This document shows positions 12,321 through 24,300 of a DNA stretch of 64,000 nucleotides, one piece after another (within the stretch, counting starts at the first letter, position 1; each line of letters begins with the position of its first letter). The stretch spans positions 2,976,088 to 3,040,087 of the forward strand of contig NW_020655294.1 in NCBI RefSeq assembly GCF_003589595.1, given 5' to 3'. The notes below the pieces were generated by a model that was not told the origin of the DNA, did not search any database, and saw nothing but the letters and a program-made list of their open reading frames with translations. Origin of the DNA: Hyposmocoma kahamanoa (Eukaryota; Arthropoda; Insecta; Lepidoptera; Cosmopterigidae). Made by a program: the position numbers and the translations under genes.

Positions 12321-15300
12321 CTAGTGCGGCGCGTGCGGGTTGTACGGCGGCTGCGCGGCGCCGTGCTTGGCCGCTCCCACGACCTGGTCGTACGACGGCG
12401 GCAGAGCTGCAACGGCGGCAAGCCACAGGTTAACTCCCTCGTTAGAGGACGCGACGTTTGCTATGAAACCTCGCATTTATTTTTTCAGAAATAACGTTTT
12501 TTCCAATTTTCATTACCCCGAAAACCGAATTATAACGTAACCGTTGTTCTCTCAGGATATGTTGGATCTTTATCGCGAAGACACGATTAGGTTCGGTGAG
12601 GTTAGGTTGAATTATGTTTAAAAGAAAAACATTTTCCTCTCAAAATTACTTTGGGGGTCATAGAAATTCGAGCAAACGTTATTTCTGAAAAATATCAGTT
12701 CGGACTTCTGATAGGTAACCTGATAGAACGCATGCGCAATCGATCGATTTGAATAAAACGTCGATTGGGATAAATTCAGCCGCAGGTTTACGTTATGCCA
12801 TTTAACTAGTAAACAAACAAGCATCTTGTCATTAAAATATGATAGATAACGAACACAAACTGACTGATAAGCACCTACTCGAGCATGCGTACGCAGAAAC
12901 GACCACGAAAAACATGTGCTGGAGCCAATAAACGTTGCATCGGGTGTTTAAAAAATGTCTAATGATTCCGCGGACAGACGACTGTTGTCGCACACAACTA
13001 AGCAGGTTAAACTATTTATCAACTTTCGCCGTCGCCACGGTGCGGAACATTAGACAATTCATTTTTTTAGCATTCATATTAAAATTCGACACTGGCACCA
13101 TTATCTCAAGGTCAAAAATAAGTTACCAACATTTACTGACTCGCGAGCATCATAGTTAAGCTTTTTTTTACAAAATAAAAATGCCCTTAATCTACCAAAG
13201 CAAAGGAGAGCCACAGCTTAGGGCTGAATCTGCAGCAGTGATCCGCTTTGGCGGATGATGGGCCTGGCAGCCAACACCGAGACACAGCATACAAGTACAT
13301 GCAAATGGTTAATTAAGGAATGAATTTGTTGACAAATGACAGACAGACTGACAACAAGGTGAGACGCACCTCGCGTACTCCAGCCGGGCGGCGGCACCGC
13401 CATCGCCAGCGGCACCGGCGTCGACGACGGCAACGCGCCGTAGAACATCGCTGTGTGCATTCGTTACAATGTACATTCCCCATGCACCGCCACCGCGGGT
13501 TAATGTTGTTATTACTGTACAGATCGCCATACGTGTTCTAGTTCGGTGGAGTAAAACCGATAAAGATAAACAAACCGCTCCTTCGACGCTTGCCTTAAAA
13601 TTGGACACGGTCACCTGACCGTAACGGAACATTTATGATCCAATGATCAAAATACTGGTTTTAATTTCACCAAACTAGAGCACATTGATAAGTGTTATTA
13701 TATTATAAAGCCCAAATCGTTAATTCTGAAAACAATGATAATAACTTTAAGGCAGTGGCTACTTAAGTATAGTCTGACGCTTTGTCGACGAGGCGTTTGT
13801 GACACCGTGTGTCAGAGGGCGACAAAGTGTTCAAAGGTACGAGGAGACTGTGTTACATATGTACATCGGATTGTAGTAAATGATGTGAAGCGTGAGGCTC
13901 ATTATGATATCAAAGCGGTAAACGACCAATAACATAGCACTATTGTGACCTAACTTTGCTTAGTGAAAACAACGAAAACCTATTCTCTTCATCCTCTACT
14001 TTGGTTGTTCTGTCAAGGCTCAATGAGCGGATTACTTTAGCTAGATTCACTTCGTTAAAGTTATTTTTTTTCGGTGTAGCATAATTCAAACGAATGTAAC
14101 AATTTGAAGTTTTGATTAAATTTACGATCACATTCAACAGGTGTGTCACCGTAACCGCAAACTCTCGTGACGCAGGCTGAATCCGGACAGCTAAACATCA
14201 TATTCATCATCAACTAATATTAATTAAGAGATTGCTCAAACTAACTCGGTTCAATATTTCTATCCGTGTAGTTCATATATCTGTCCTGTTTCATTGAATA
14301 AATAAAATAAAAAATCATAACAATCGGTTGCTCCGTTTCGAAATTAAAGTAGACACAAACAAACAAATAAAAAGGCAACAGACACAGTTTCGCATTTTAA
14401 TAGTTATTAGTATTCCTAGATGGGTAATTTTCGTAGATAATAGACCACGGGCAATCATGTTCTAAGAAGTTTTTGTTAAATAATCCGATTTGTGCATTCC
14501 TGTATCAATCGGCTGGTTCATTGAATACTTGTTCTAACTTGTTGAGTACGATTGAGCGTCGAATGAGATAAACGAGTTTATGCATGATTGTCTTATTCCT
14601 GAAAAGGGTTGTAACCCTAACTAGCCGTGAACAGATTCACGGCAATGAAATGGGAAACTTCCGGTCCACAAAATTTATATTTAAATTTAACGTTTAAAGA
14701 AAGGCTGTAACAATATAAAGGCAAATGTAAAAAAACAGTTATAGCAGTATAAAACACTCCCTACACTTTATTATTAAGGCACTTACCCCTAAATGGGCCG
14801 AGAAAGTGAATTACAGAAATAGATACATGAAGGGTGTAGACTTATAAATTGTTACACATGATTAGCTTATTAACAGCTCCGACTGTTGTGGCGGTCGAGC
14901 TGGGAGTGACCGTGGTACGAAAACAAAATGAGAAAGTGAAGGAAGATGGAACAATTCAAATTTAAAAAAAAATTATAAGATACAAGAGGAGAGAGGCGAT
15001 ACAAAGAGGTGAGATGACGGTGTAAGGAGGTCACACCGTCACATTCCTGTCGGTGCGTGCTGTTTATGCAATCCTATATAAACAACGTAATATTTATTTT
15101 ATTTTCATTTGCGGTTTCGCGCGTAATAGATAAGCAGTACTTAAGTTCAACACTTACGTATTTCTCAAAACAAAACAATGTCGGAAGTAAAAAAGAAGAG
15201 ACGGCAATACTGGGCGGAATATATTAAATTCGGATTCATTGAAAATCCTACAAACCCATCGTCGCCTTTGTGCCTTCTATGTCTAAAAACATTTTGAGAA

Positions 15301-18300
15301 GCAATGAAGCCTTCAAGACTGCAAGATAACTTGAATAAAATGCATCCAAATAAGAAAGATAAGAATGTAGCATATTTTCAAGACCTAGAGAAGCATAATA
15401 CTCAGTCAAGTGTAGCAAAACTCTTTTCGGCGGCTGCTAAGCAAGATGACGACGGACTTCGAGCTTCGTACAATATCTCTTTGTTAATTGCTCAAAAAGG
15501 CAAACCACACAACATCGGAGAAGAGTTAATTTTGCCAACAATAAAGGAAGTAATAACTGCTGCGCTTCATAAACCGGCCGCAGATATTATCCGAAAAATT
15601 CCTTTGAGTAATAATTATGTGCAAAGACGAATTGATGAAATGGCTGAAAACATTGAAGAGTCATTGTGCAATCATCTGAGGACTAGTCAATTCTCAATTC
15701 AGCTCGATGGGTCCATTTTACCAACTAATGAAGCATTGTTGTTGTCTTACGTGAGGTTTATTAAAGATGAGAAAATATGTGAAGAACTATTGTTTGCTAG
15801 AAATTTAGAGACCGATACAATAGGCGAAACCATATTCAATGCATTGGAAAAGTTTTGTGATGAGAAAGAGATTCCATTGAAAAATATTATATCAGTTGCT
15901 ACGGATGGTTCTCCGGCTATGATAGGGTGCCATAAAGGATTCATAGCGTATGTAAAAAATAAAATTCCAAATGTCCTTGCTGTACATTCATAGACAACAT
16001 TTGATTACTAGAAATTTAAATGAACGACTATTTCAATCACTGCAATATGCCATCAAAGCAGTCAACAAAATTCGTAACAGCTCTTTGAATGTTACATTAC
16101 TTCATCAGCTTTGTGTTACTAATGACGAAGATTTCAACCGTTTGTTGTTTCATACTGAAGTTCGTTGGCTATCAAGAGGCAATTGTCTGACTCGATTTTA
16201 CAACCTGTTTCACTTTGTGATAGAGTTCTTGGAAACTAAAGATACAGAATTGCGCAACAATCTCATTACATCAAAGAATGAAATAGCTTACATGACAGAT
16301 CTGTATAAATTGTTCAACGACCTGAATCTCCAACTGCAAGGCGATGAACTAAATTTAATTAAAGCAAAAAATGTCGTTGCTGCTTTCGCAGCCAAACTGC
16401 TTCTACAGAAAAAGAATATGGGCAGACGTGAGTTTCACAATTTTCCGAATTTATCAATATCCTGCAGTAACGACGACTTGCTTGCCTACTGCCAATATTT
16501 GGAAACCTCCACATTGACCTCACCGAACGATACCAGGACATTTTGAACTTGGAAATACCAGACTGGGTGTTGGATCTGTTTTTAAATGTCAACACAGCAA
16601 TATCACCTCAGCTGACAGAAATACTTATAGAATTGACAATGAACGAGGAAATAAAAATCAAGTTCAAAAATACCTACCAAGAATTTTGGCTACAGAAACC
16701 GATCCCGCAAATGTACCCTGGATTGTGGTCAATCGTTCAACGATTCTTGACAGCATTCCCATCGTCATATTTGTGTGAACGTGGTTTTAGTGCTGTGACA
16801 ACGCTGCTTACTAAAAAGAGAAATCGTTTGCATGTTACCGAACGTGGTGATTTGCGGCTGTTCTTGAGTAAATTGGAACCTGATACCAACAAACTTATTA
16901 AACAGCATCAGATTCATCCTTCACATTAGTTTTTATATTAGAATCGATTATGTTTGTTTTATTTTGAATAAAAGATACTCTGTCTGAATACTATAAAGTT
17001 GCGTTTCAATAATCATTCTCATTGGCAGGTGTAGCCCGCAAGAGTTAGCTTGAGACGCGCCGTTGTGTACTACCTATTGCGCTCAGGTCTCAAGTTAACT
17101 CTTGCGGGTTCTAGTAAAAGTCTCGTTTAGAATGAATGTTTAATCTCCGCTAATATAGCTTACAGTAATTAATTTAATTTGAAGTTATAGTGGTTTTTAA
17201 GTAGGTGAAAAAATAGGGTCGCTAAAAAATAATTTATTCTCAAAATGGGCAGTAGACAAATAAGTTTGGGAACCCCTGGTTTAAAGGATAGAGTCTGTTC
17301 AACGTCGAGTGGTAGCGTAAAGATATAAAACTACAAATTACGTAAAAAACTTTAGGTTATTTTTTATTTTTTGGTGAAAGAAAATGTTTAACGAAACTGC
17401 CCTTTAAAAAAACAATAACAAAATCTAGTCATGTTGCTACCTTGTCGTTTTAATTAATGTCTCAATTTGATAAATAGTCGTTTTGCTACCAAATCATTAC
17501 AAGTGATAGTCTTTCTGCAGAGGTGGTCGTTTAACGATCTAGTCCTCGTGCTGATCAGGTCTGAAGATATAATCATCATGATACCGACCCCGATTACTGA
17601 GATGTCTAAGTGTAAAATGCGGACTTCGGCGCAAACATCAGGTGGAGTGGAGTCATTTGCCTGTCAGGTATAAAAAAAAATAAATAAATAAAAAAAAAAC
17701 TGCCTGATCCTCTGATCGCTCTAACATCAATGTTTTAAGGCACCTACTTGGTCTGTGCGTATCCCAGTCGTTTAGTTTGCCACTGACTAATACAACGTTT
17801 CACACAAAATGGACCACTACGGCGAATGAGCCGATCGTCATATACAGGGTGTTTGGAAGGTCGATGCAAAGCCTTAATGTGAAGATAGTATAGACTATTT
17901 AGAAGCATTTTAGGTAGGGTTGTCTAAGACGAAGTCTAAACATTTTTTTTAATTTAAATTTTAAAATTTTTTGAGAAAAAGCCAATAATTTTAGAGGTAT
18001 GGGCTAATAAAGACCAGCTCAAATAATAACTCAATTATTTTTTATTTTATTTCAATAAAGTAATGTGCACACAGTCTAATAAAACATGTTTTAAGCATCT
18101 GTATCGTGGGAAATATTTTTTACAGGCTTTTAAAGTTTACGAAAATGATGAATAATTAACGAAACCGGTTTTTTTACGTCATTTAAAAAAAAACGGCAGG
18201 TGGTGTTTTTGTTCAAACACTTTTAAAAACATGCTTGGTTATTGCTGTTTCTTTAAGGTATCATTTATGCAGATACGTAATAAATTATTGAAATTGGGAC

Positions 18301-21300
18301 CTACAAACCAAATTGAGAAAGAAAATTATTTTTCAAACCAGTCGAATAAAACATAATTTTTAGTCATTTAACTTATTTTTTAGTTGGAAATGATAACTGA
18401 GAGCAACTCTAACACTTATTGCGCACGTGTACAATAATCGTAAGGTATCGCCAAATAACAGCCAATGCGCACGGTGCGAGTAGGACGGCAATAAATTGGG
18501 GTTTTCCAGGCAGGTGAATAGGGGATGGCGAACATTGCTAAAACGACGTTTCTTTAGCCAGGAGTAGGGAGAGTATTAAGGGAGTCGTCACATTTTTAGT
18601 TAGTCAAGTGACAACTGCCCGTGTTACTAGACGTTATTTCCGTATTCGTGATATTTCACCTTCAGCGTGTTCAGCTGTAGCCCTTTGCGCTCCTGCACGT
18701 GTTGATTTTAGACTATTATCTATTCACTTGCGTTGAATTGACTATGGCTACTTTTTCAAATGCGGAATATGCGGATATCGTATTTATGTATGGAAGAGCA
18801 GACGGCAATGGATTAGACTGTGTGCACATTACTTTATTGAAATAAAATAAAAAATAATTGAGTTATTATTTGAGCTGGTCTTTATTAGCCCATACCTCTA
18901 AAATTATTGGCTTTTTCTCAAAAAATCTTAAAATTTAAATAAAAAAAAATTTTTAGAGTTCGTCTTAGACAACCCTACCTAAAATGCTTCTAAATAGTCT
19001 ATGCTACCTTCACATTAAAGCTTTGCATCGACCTTCCAAACACCCTGTATATTGTTTCCACTATGACATTGTTTCCGTAGTATTTTATTGTCCTTAAAGA
19101 CAGCACAAAAATTACAAGTATTACGTAATATTTGTATAGGTACAATTATAACTGCATAATATGCAATAGTTCTGATCTGAATAGTTATTTTACACGGCAG
19201 TTCGATTAAACTAAAAATCACAAGTACGGTTGATTTCCTCGATTACCTTTTGTTTACTAGATTAATAAATCAAATTACCCATCCACAGTACAACCGGCCG
19301 ATCTTCGAAACAACACCGGAACTACACCATCGAGTTTGCGTTGGTAAGGTTGGAAAGGTAACAATAATTGTATTATAGTTCTGTTATAGTTCGCGGTCCA
19401 TTTTGACTTGAATATTTAGCAACCAAGTTTTAATACTTTTACTAAATACTGATCGGGTGATTTTATTACACCTTCTAACCGGGGTATTATTTATAGGCTT
19501 CACTCTTTATAGTCTTAAGTTCATTAGCAAATTGACACGGTGTCGAATGTCGATGGATAAAAGTCGGCCATCTGATGATAACGCGACTGTACATTTTACA
19601 CACATTTTAACATATTGGGTGACATTTGGAGAGCACACATTTAATTTTGAACATAATCACAATTCGTCATTGCTGTGTCTGGTTTGCTTTGTTAGAGCAT
19701 CACGTTGAAAACGCGAGAACTTCCAATTAACCAATGGCCTTCATTTAATCCTAGTGGTGGTGTTGTGACCATTACCAACAGCTTTATTAATGTAAAGCAA
19801 CGGTTTTCGTGATACGTGGGGCGCACTATAAGCTTCCGGAATGAATAAGAAAAAAATACTATAAATGGTCAGAAATGAATTTATTGTTTCTCAAAATATT
19901 CTCCGTTAGCGTTAATGCACTTTTTCATACGAATGAATCAATTTTGAAAACATTTATGCCACTCCTCCGTGACAATACTCCTCTGAAACATATTTTTCAT
20001 TCTCTTCGACAGTCTCTTCAGGTGATGAAAATCGTTGACCGCGTAACTGGTTCTTAATTTTTGAAAATAAATAAAAGTAACAAGATGCCAGGTTGGACTG
20101 TACGCGAGATGGCTCATAAGGTCAACGTTGTTCACCTTCAAAAATTCATTTATCTGACTGGCCGTGTGAGAACCGGCATTATCGTGGTGCAAGATGATAC
20201 GGCGTTTACGGTTATTTTTACGGAGTTTGTCGATAACTTCGGGCAAACAAAATGGTCGTGTACCAATCACTATGCACGGTATAACGATTCTCCAAAGCAA
20301 CAGTAGCCACGTGTCCAGTTTTATTAAAAAAAGAAGCAATCTTCCGCTTAGAGGCACTTTGCTCGCGCGCCGCTTTGGTTGGTTTCGACTTGTCTCCAGT
20401 GGCGGCTGCACCTTAAGTGCGCCCGTGCACCGCACTACCATTTAAAAACCTTCTAAATATGTACCTTCCTTCTTCCTATACCATACTACATCTTAAAAAA
20501 TTTAAACTTCACAAAAAATACCAATTCTTTACTACCTATAACAACCATAATACCTACCCTAAACAGAAATTACATAAATCTGATTATCGTTACGAGTTAA
20601 ATTAAATCGAGCTGGCCTATTTTGATTTCTACTGCGAAAGAATTAGATCTTATTTTTGCTTGAACAAAAACGGCCTCGTGCACTCGGATTGTCGCACGGA
20701 GCGAGTTCCTACATTTAGGGTCGTATTCTAGAACTCTACTCAATGCTCAAGTTAGGATTTGAGTATGGTTTAAAGCACTTGATATCATACTCAAGTCCCT
20801 GCCATTAGGGTCGTATTTCCAGTGCTTGTGTTGCCAGTGCAATCCTGACTTGAGCATTGAATAGAGTTCTAGAATACGACCCTTAGTATGAAACACGATG
20901 GAAATCGCCTGGCGCGTGAGACGGAAGATGCTTAGTACAAACTGTATGCAGTTCTAGGATAAATTCGTGCGCCGCACGCGACCGGAAATTGCCGAAATAA
21001 TACGAATGACGCCACGGGTGCCCGGGCGGTGGCCTTGACCGGTGGCGGTGACCTACGAACGATACACTTGTCATGTCATTGTCACAGTTTCACCTTTCGC
21101 GCGCGCCTAATTTTACCTGCGTAATGCGTAATTAATTTCTTACTCTAATTACTTATTAACTAAGAAAGTAGTAAAGATTTCGTGAGTGTGTATGTGTGTG
21201 TGAGTGAAAAATGAGTGCAAAATACAATATTGACGTCATAAAAAGCAATAGGACATTTCAAAATAGACTGGACATAAAATCTGCTGGGCCGCCTCGGCCT

Positions 21301-24300
21301 TTTTTCAACTTAAAACAGGAGTGCAAAACAAAAAATAAAACTTTTACGAGAATTTTCAAAAGTGAAATGTACAATAAAAAGAAATGGTTATGTGGATGTG
21401 AGCGACTAAATGCTTTATTTTGCTTTCCGTGTGTTGTTTTCGGTGGAGAAGCAATTTGGATTGAAACGGGAGTGAAAGACTTAACGCATTTAGGCGAAAA
21501 AATAAAAAAAACATGATTCTTCGCAAGTTCACCTGCAAAATGTTTAAATAAAGTCATAGAACATTTCGCGTCAAACAAGGAATTGTAAAATATACTTATA
21601 ATTTTTTTACTTGTGGAATTTTATTAATCTATTTTTCTTCCAAAATTGACTAAACCCATAAAGTGCACCACCGGGTATCTGAGGCACCAGCCGCCACTGC
21701 TTGTCTCGAAATGCCCATACGCTCGATTGCTGCTTTGTTTTGGGATCGTAACTATGAATTCATATTTCATCCTGTGACTATGTCCCACACCAAATTTGAC
21801 GTCCCTTCGTTGATTCTGGTAAGCAAGGCATTGCATCAAGTGACGCGATCCGTTTTTTGAGCATCAGTCAAATTGTGTGGGATCCATCGACAGCACAGCT
21901 TTTTCACACCCAAATGTTTGTGTAGTATTGATTGTATCTGACTCATACCTATGCCTAAAGATGCACGAGTTTCATGGTATATCACATGCCTGTCTGTTTT
22001 GATCGTACGGCGCACAGAATCGATGTTTTTGTTGTTCACAGCAGCGGACGGGCGACCATCACGACATTCGTTTCACACGACCGCGTTTGAATTCTGCAAA
22101 CCAGCTATAAATAGTCGTCTTACATGATACTTCATCGCCAAAAGCGGTGTGAATCCGAGCGTAGCTCCGCTGAGCTGTTAAACTACACTTAGTCGCAGAA
22201 ACTCATACTACGAAAATTTTCACGAGGTAAATCCATGGCGATGTAGACAACCAATTTCTAAAATGACGCCACAATGTAAAAACAAGTGACAGTCAGATAA
22301 AAACAAACTGTATTCTACAGCCAAAGAGTTCCATTTTCAAATGTCGTAATTACTTTTTAAATATTGTTTATGTAAGTGGCCAGTTCCGGAAACTTATAGT
22401 GCGCCCTATGTAGTAGTTTATGTGACGAGGGTTTATGAAACGAGCCGACTGGCGAGTTTCATAAAAACATCTTACAGGTATTTAATGCCTATTTATGTAC
22501 AGTTGCATACACTGCTTTATCTACACACATATTATAAACTCTCTGTGATGTGTTAAGGAACCGCATATTACGGCTGGCGAAATGGCGGCAAATAAAAACT
22601 TCTCTCACGCATGTCACACAACCGTAGTTTTTGTTTTTAATTCATAGACAAACTAGAATCGGCCCCAACTTTCATATCGTTCGATATGAAGTAACATGTG
22701 AGATTTGTCAAAATTGTTTGCTATTGACATTACATTTCGAATAAAACTTCATGTCGACTGATATTAGAATTGAAGTCAAATAAAATTGTTTTGTTTTTCA
22801 GAGATGTTCGAAATTGAATGTAATAATAACATCGAATTGGATGCTAATTTATGAAGTAATAGTAACATTTTCACAGATAAGAAATTTGTTCTTACAAAAC
22901 GGTTTACCTTTATGCTGGTCGTAATTTGCAGTTTTTGAACACATTATAGAAAGTTTATGATATGTGTCTAGATAAAATATTTAATGGAACTGTTTCCGTT
23001 GTTTTGAAATCAGGTTGCACGTGTAATACGCACTGGAGACATCTCGGTGGCCGTTGTCGGCGCTTATCGCACTTTATCAAAGCGTTGTATTGTACGACAC
23101 GTTAATGAGGTGACGAATGGGATAAACCCGCATTTATAATATACGTATATATTTTATAATGCTATCACTTATCTCGGCAGCAACACATCATAAAGTGCGC
23201 ATGTTGTTATGACGCTCCGACAATTTATTGACTGATAAGAGTCAGCCGTTCCGGATACTTGATAGTGCAGTACCTCATGTAAAACATTTAACAAGCTTTT
23301 TTACGTAACATCTTTTCATTTTATATTGACTTAAATATGTTCATAACACTGCAAAAATAATGGCGCATTTTCATCGACTTCGTCTTGTGGAAAGCGAGCG
23401 GCGACGCAGTCGAGTCGCCAGTTACACCGAGTATTTCAGTGCGTTCGAAATGTTACTCTGAATCGCTGTGGGATGTTCATTGGCTGAGTATTATTAAGAG
23501 GCGCATTGTTTTGTATCGTTATGAAAATGTTGTGTTGAAAATTACTTATCTCCCTCACACACATGTACAGCGTATTCAAACAGACTGTAAAATGGAATAT
23601 ATAGTATCATTAAATTTGACAAGATTGACATCGCCCCAATCAGAGACTGCCTTAAGTGTCAAATTCATACGTCTAAACCATGGACTCTCGACAAGACTGG
23701 ATTTCTTCTCCACTGACTCTAGCATGTACCTATCACACTGTGCTGTCATCAGCATACCCAAAGGCACCTGGAATTAACATATCATTGACATGCAGCAGAA
23801 AGAGAGTTGCGGACAGTATGGAACCCTGAGGAACTGGGAAGAGTAGCCTAGACCACTCGAATCGAACGTTCACACAAGAAGGAAGCGCATAAGAGGGAAG
23901 CTTGCTTGCTAGACCCTGTCAAATGCTTTAGAAATGTCTATAGACACTGTAAGGCTATCTGTAGATAAAAAAAACTAGAAACCCGCCATTTGCAAAATCC
24001 ATAACTGTTGTGTGTGTATGTGTGCGTGTGTGTGTGTTGTGAACCATATTTATTCACAAAAGAAATAAACATTTTATTTATTTCCTTGCAAACATGAGGG
24101 AAAACATTGTATGTATCACGGACAGTAAAAAACATACAAAACTCGAGTTATCAAACCCTTCGACTTCGGACTTCTAACAAACTCTCGTTAGTGATTTCCT
24201 ATTTGCCGTCTTTAATACACAATGTATTATAACGGGTACTCTTTTTGCACTGCCGGAATCGACGGAATTAGGATTTGTATGCGTATTACTTATATATTTT

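Larger units (their letters stand above)
20397..21699 (+). mobile_element. hAT element (ZMYM/TTF type), internally deleted, inserted in the mariner
   Basis: The 12-bp perfect terminal repeats are CAGTGGCGGCTG at 20397 and the inverted copy ending at 21699. They are flanked by an exact 8-bp duplication CTTGTCTC (20389-20396 and 21700-21707), the hAT hallmark. It keeps only the transposase start at 21211 and carries a palindromic MITE at 20718-20882. At 1,303 bp it is a deletion derivative. Confidence 0.92.
19938..22330 (-). pseudogene. Mariner transposase, interrupted and frameshifted
   Basis: The N-terminal part lies at about 22330-21708, with GIGMSQIQSILHKHLGVKKL and RVTWCNALLTRINEG in the DNA-binding and early catalytic regions. 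The C-terminal part lies at 20388-19938, with RRIILHHDNAGSHTA, which holds the second catalytic Asp of the DD34D triad. The third Asp region is shifted out of frame (YSPTWHLV where the family has SPDLAP). There are several stops and frameshifts, plus the 1.3-kb hAT insertion. It is certainly inactive. Confidence 0.85.
19818..22406 (-). mobile_element. Mariner element split by a hAT insertion
   Basis: The terminal repeats are 19818-19842 (GGGCGCACTATAAGCTTCCG) and its inverted copy 22382-22406. TA remains next to the right end; the left flank is mutated. With the nested hAT (20397-21699) and one copy of its 8-bp duplication removed, the mariner is 1,278 bp, the usual length of a mariner. It encodes a transposase on the minus strand, see the separate entry. 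Confidence 0.9.

Noticed and set aside
12230..12494. Several overlapping Arg/Ala-rich open frames on both strands
   Set aside because: They are GC-rich shadows of the last exon (12406-12321, minus) of the Pro-rich membrane-protein gene and its flank.
14692..14699. GTTTAAAG upstream of the ZBED-hAT matches the 8 bases right after its 3' end (17279-17286), a possible target duplication
   Set aside because: The sequence next to it (from 14700) does not resemble the CAGGGGTTCCC terminus. An 8-base AT-rich match can arise by chance, so the 5' limit was left open.
21211..21516. ZMYM-like zinc finger as a host gene exon
   Set aside because: It lies between hAT terminal repeats with an 8-bp target duplication, and it is frameshifted and truncated. 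It is a transposase remnant.
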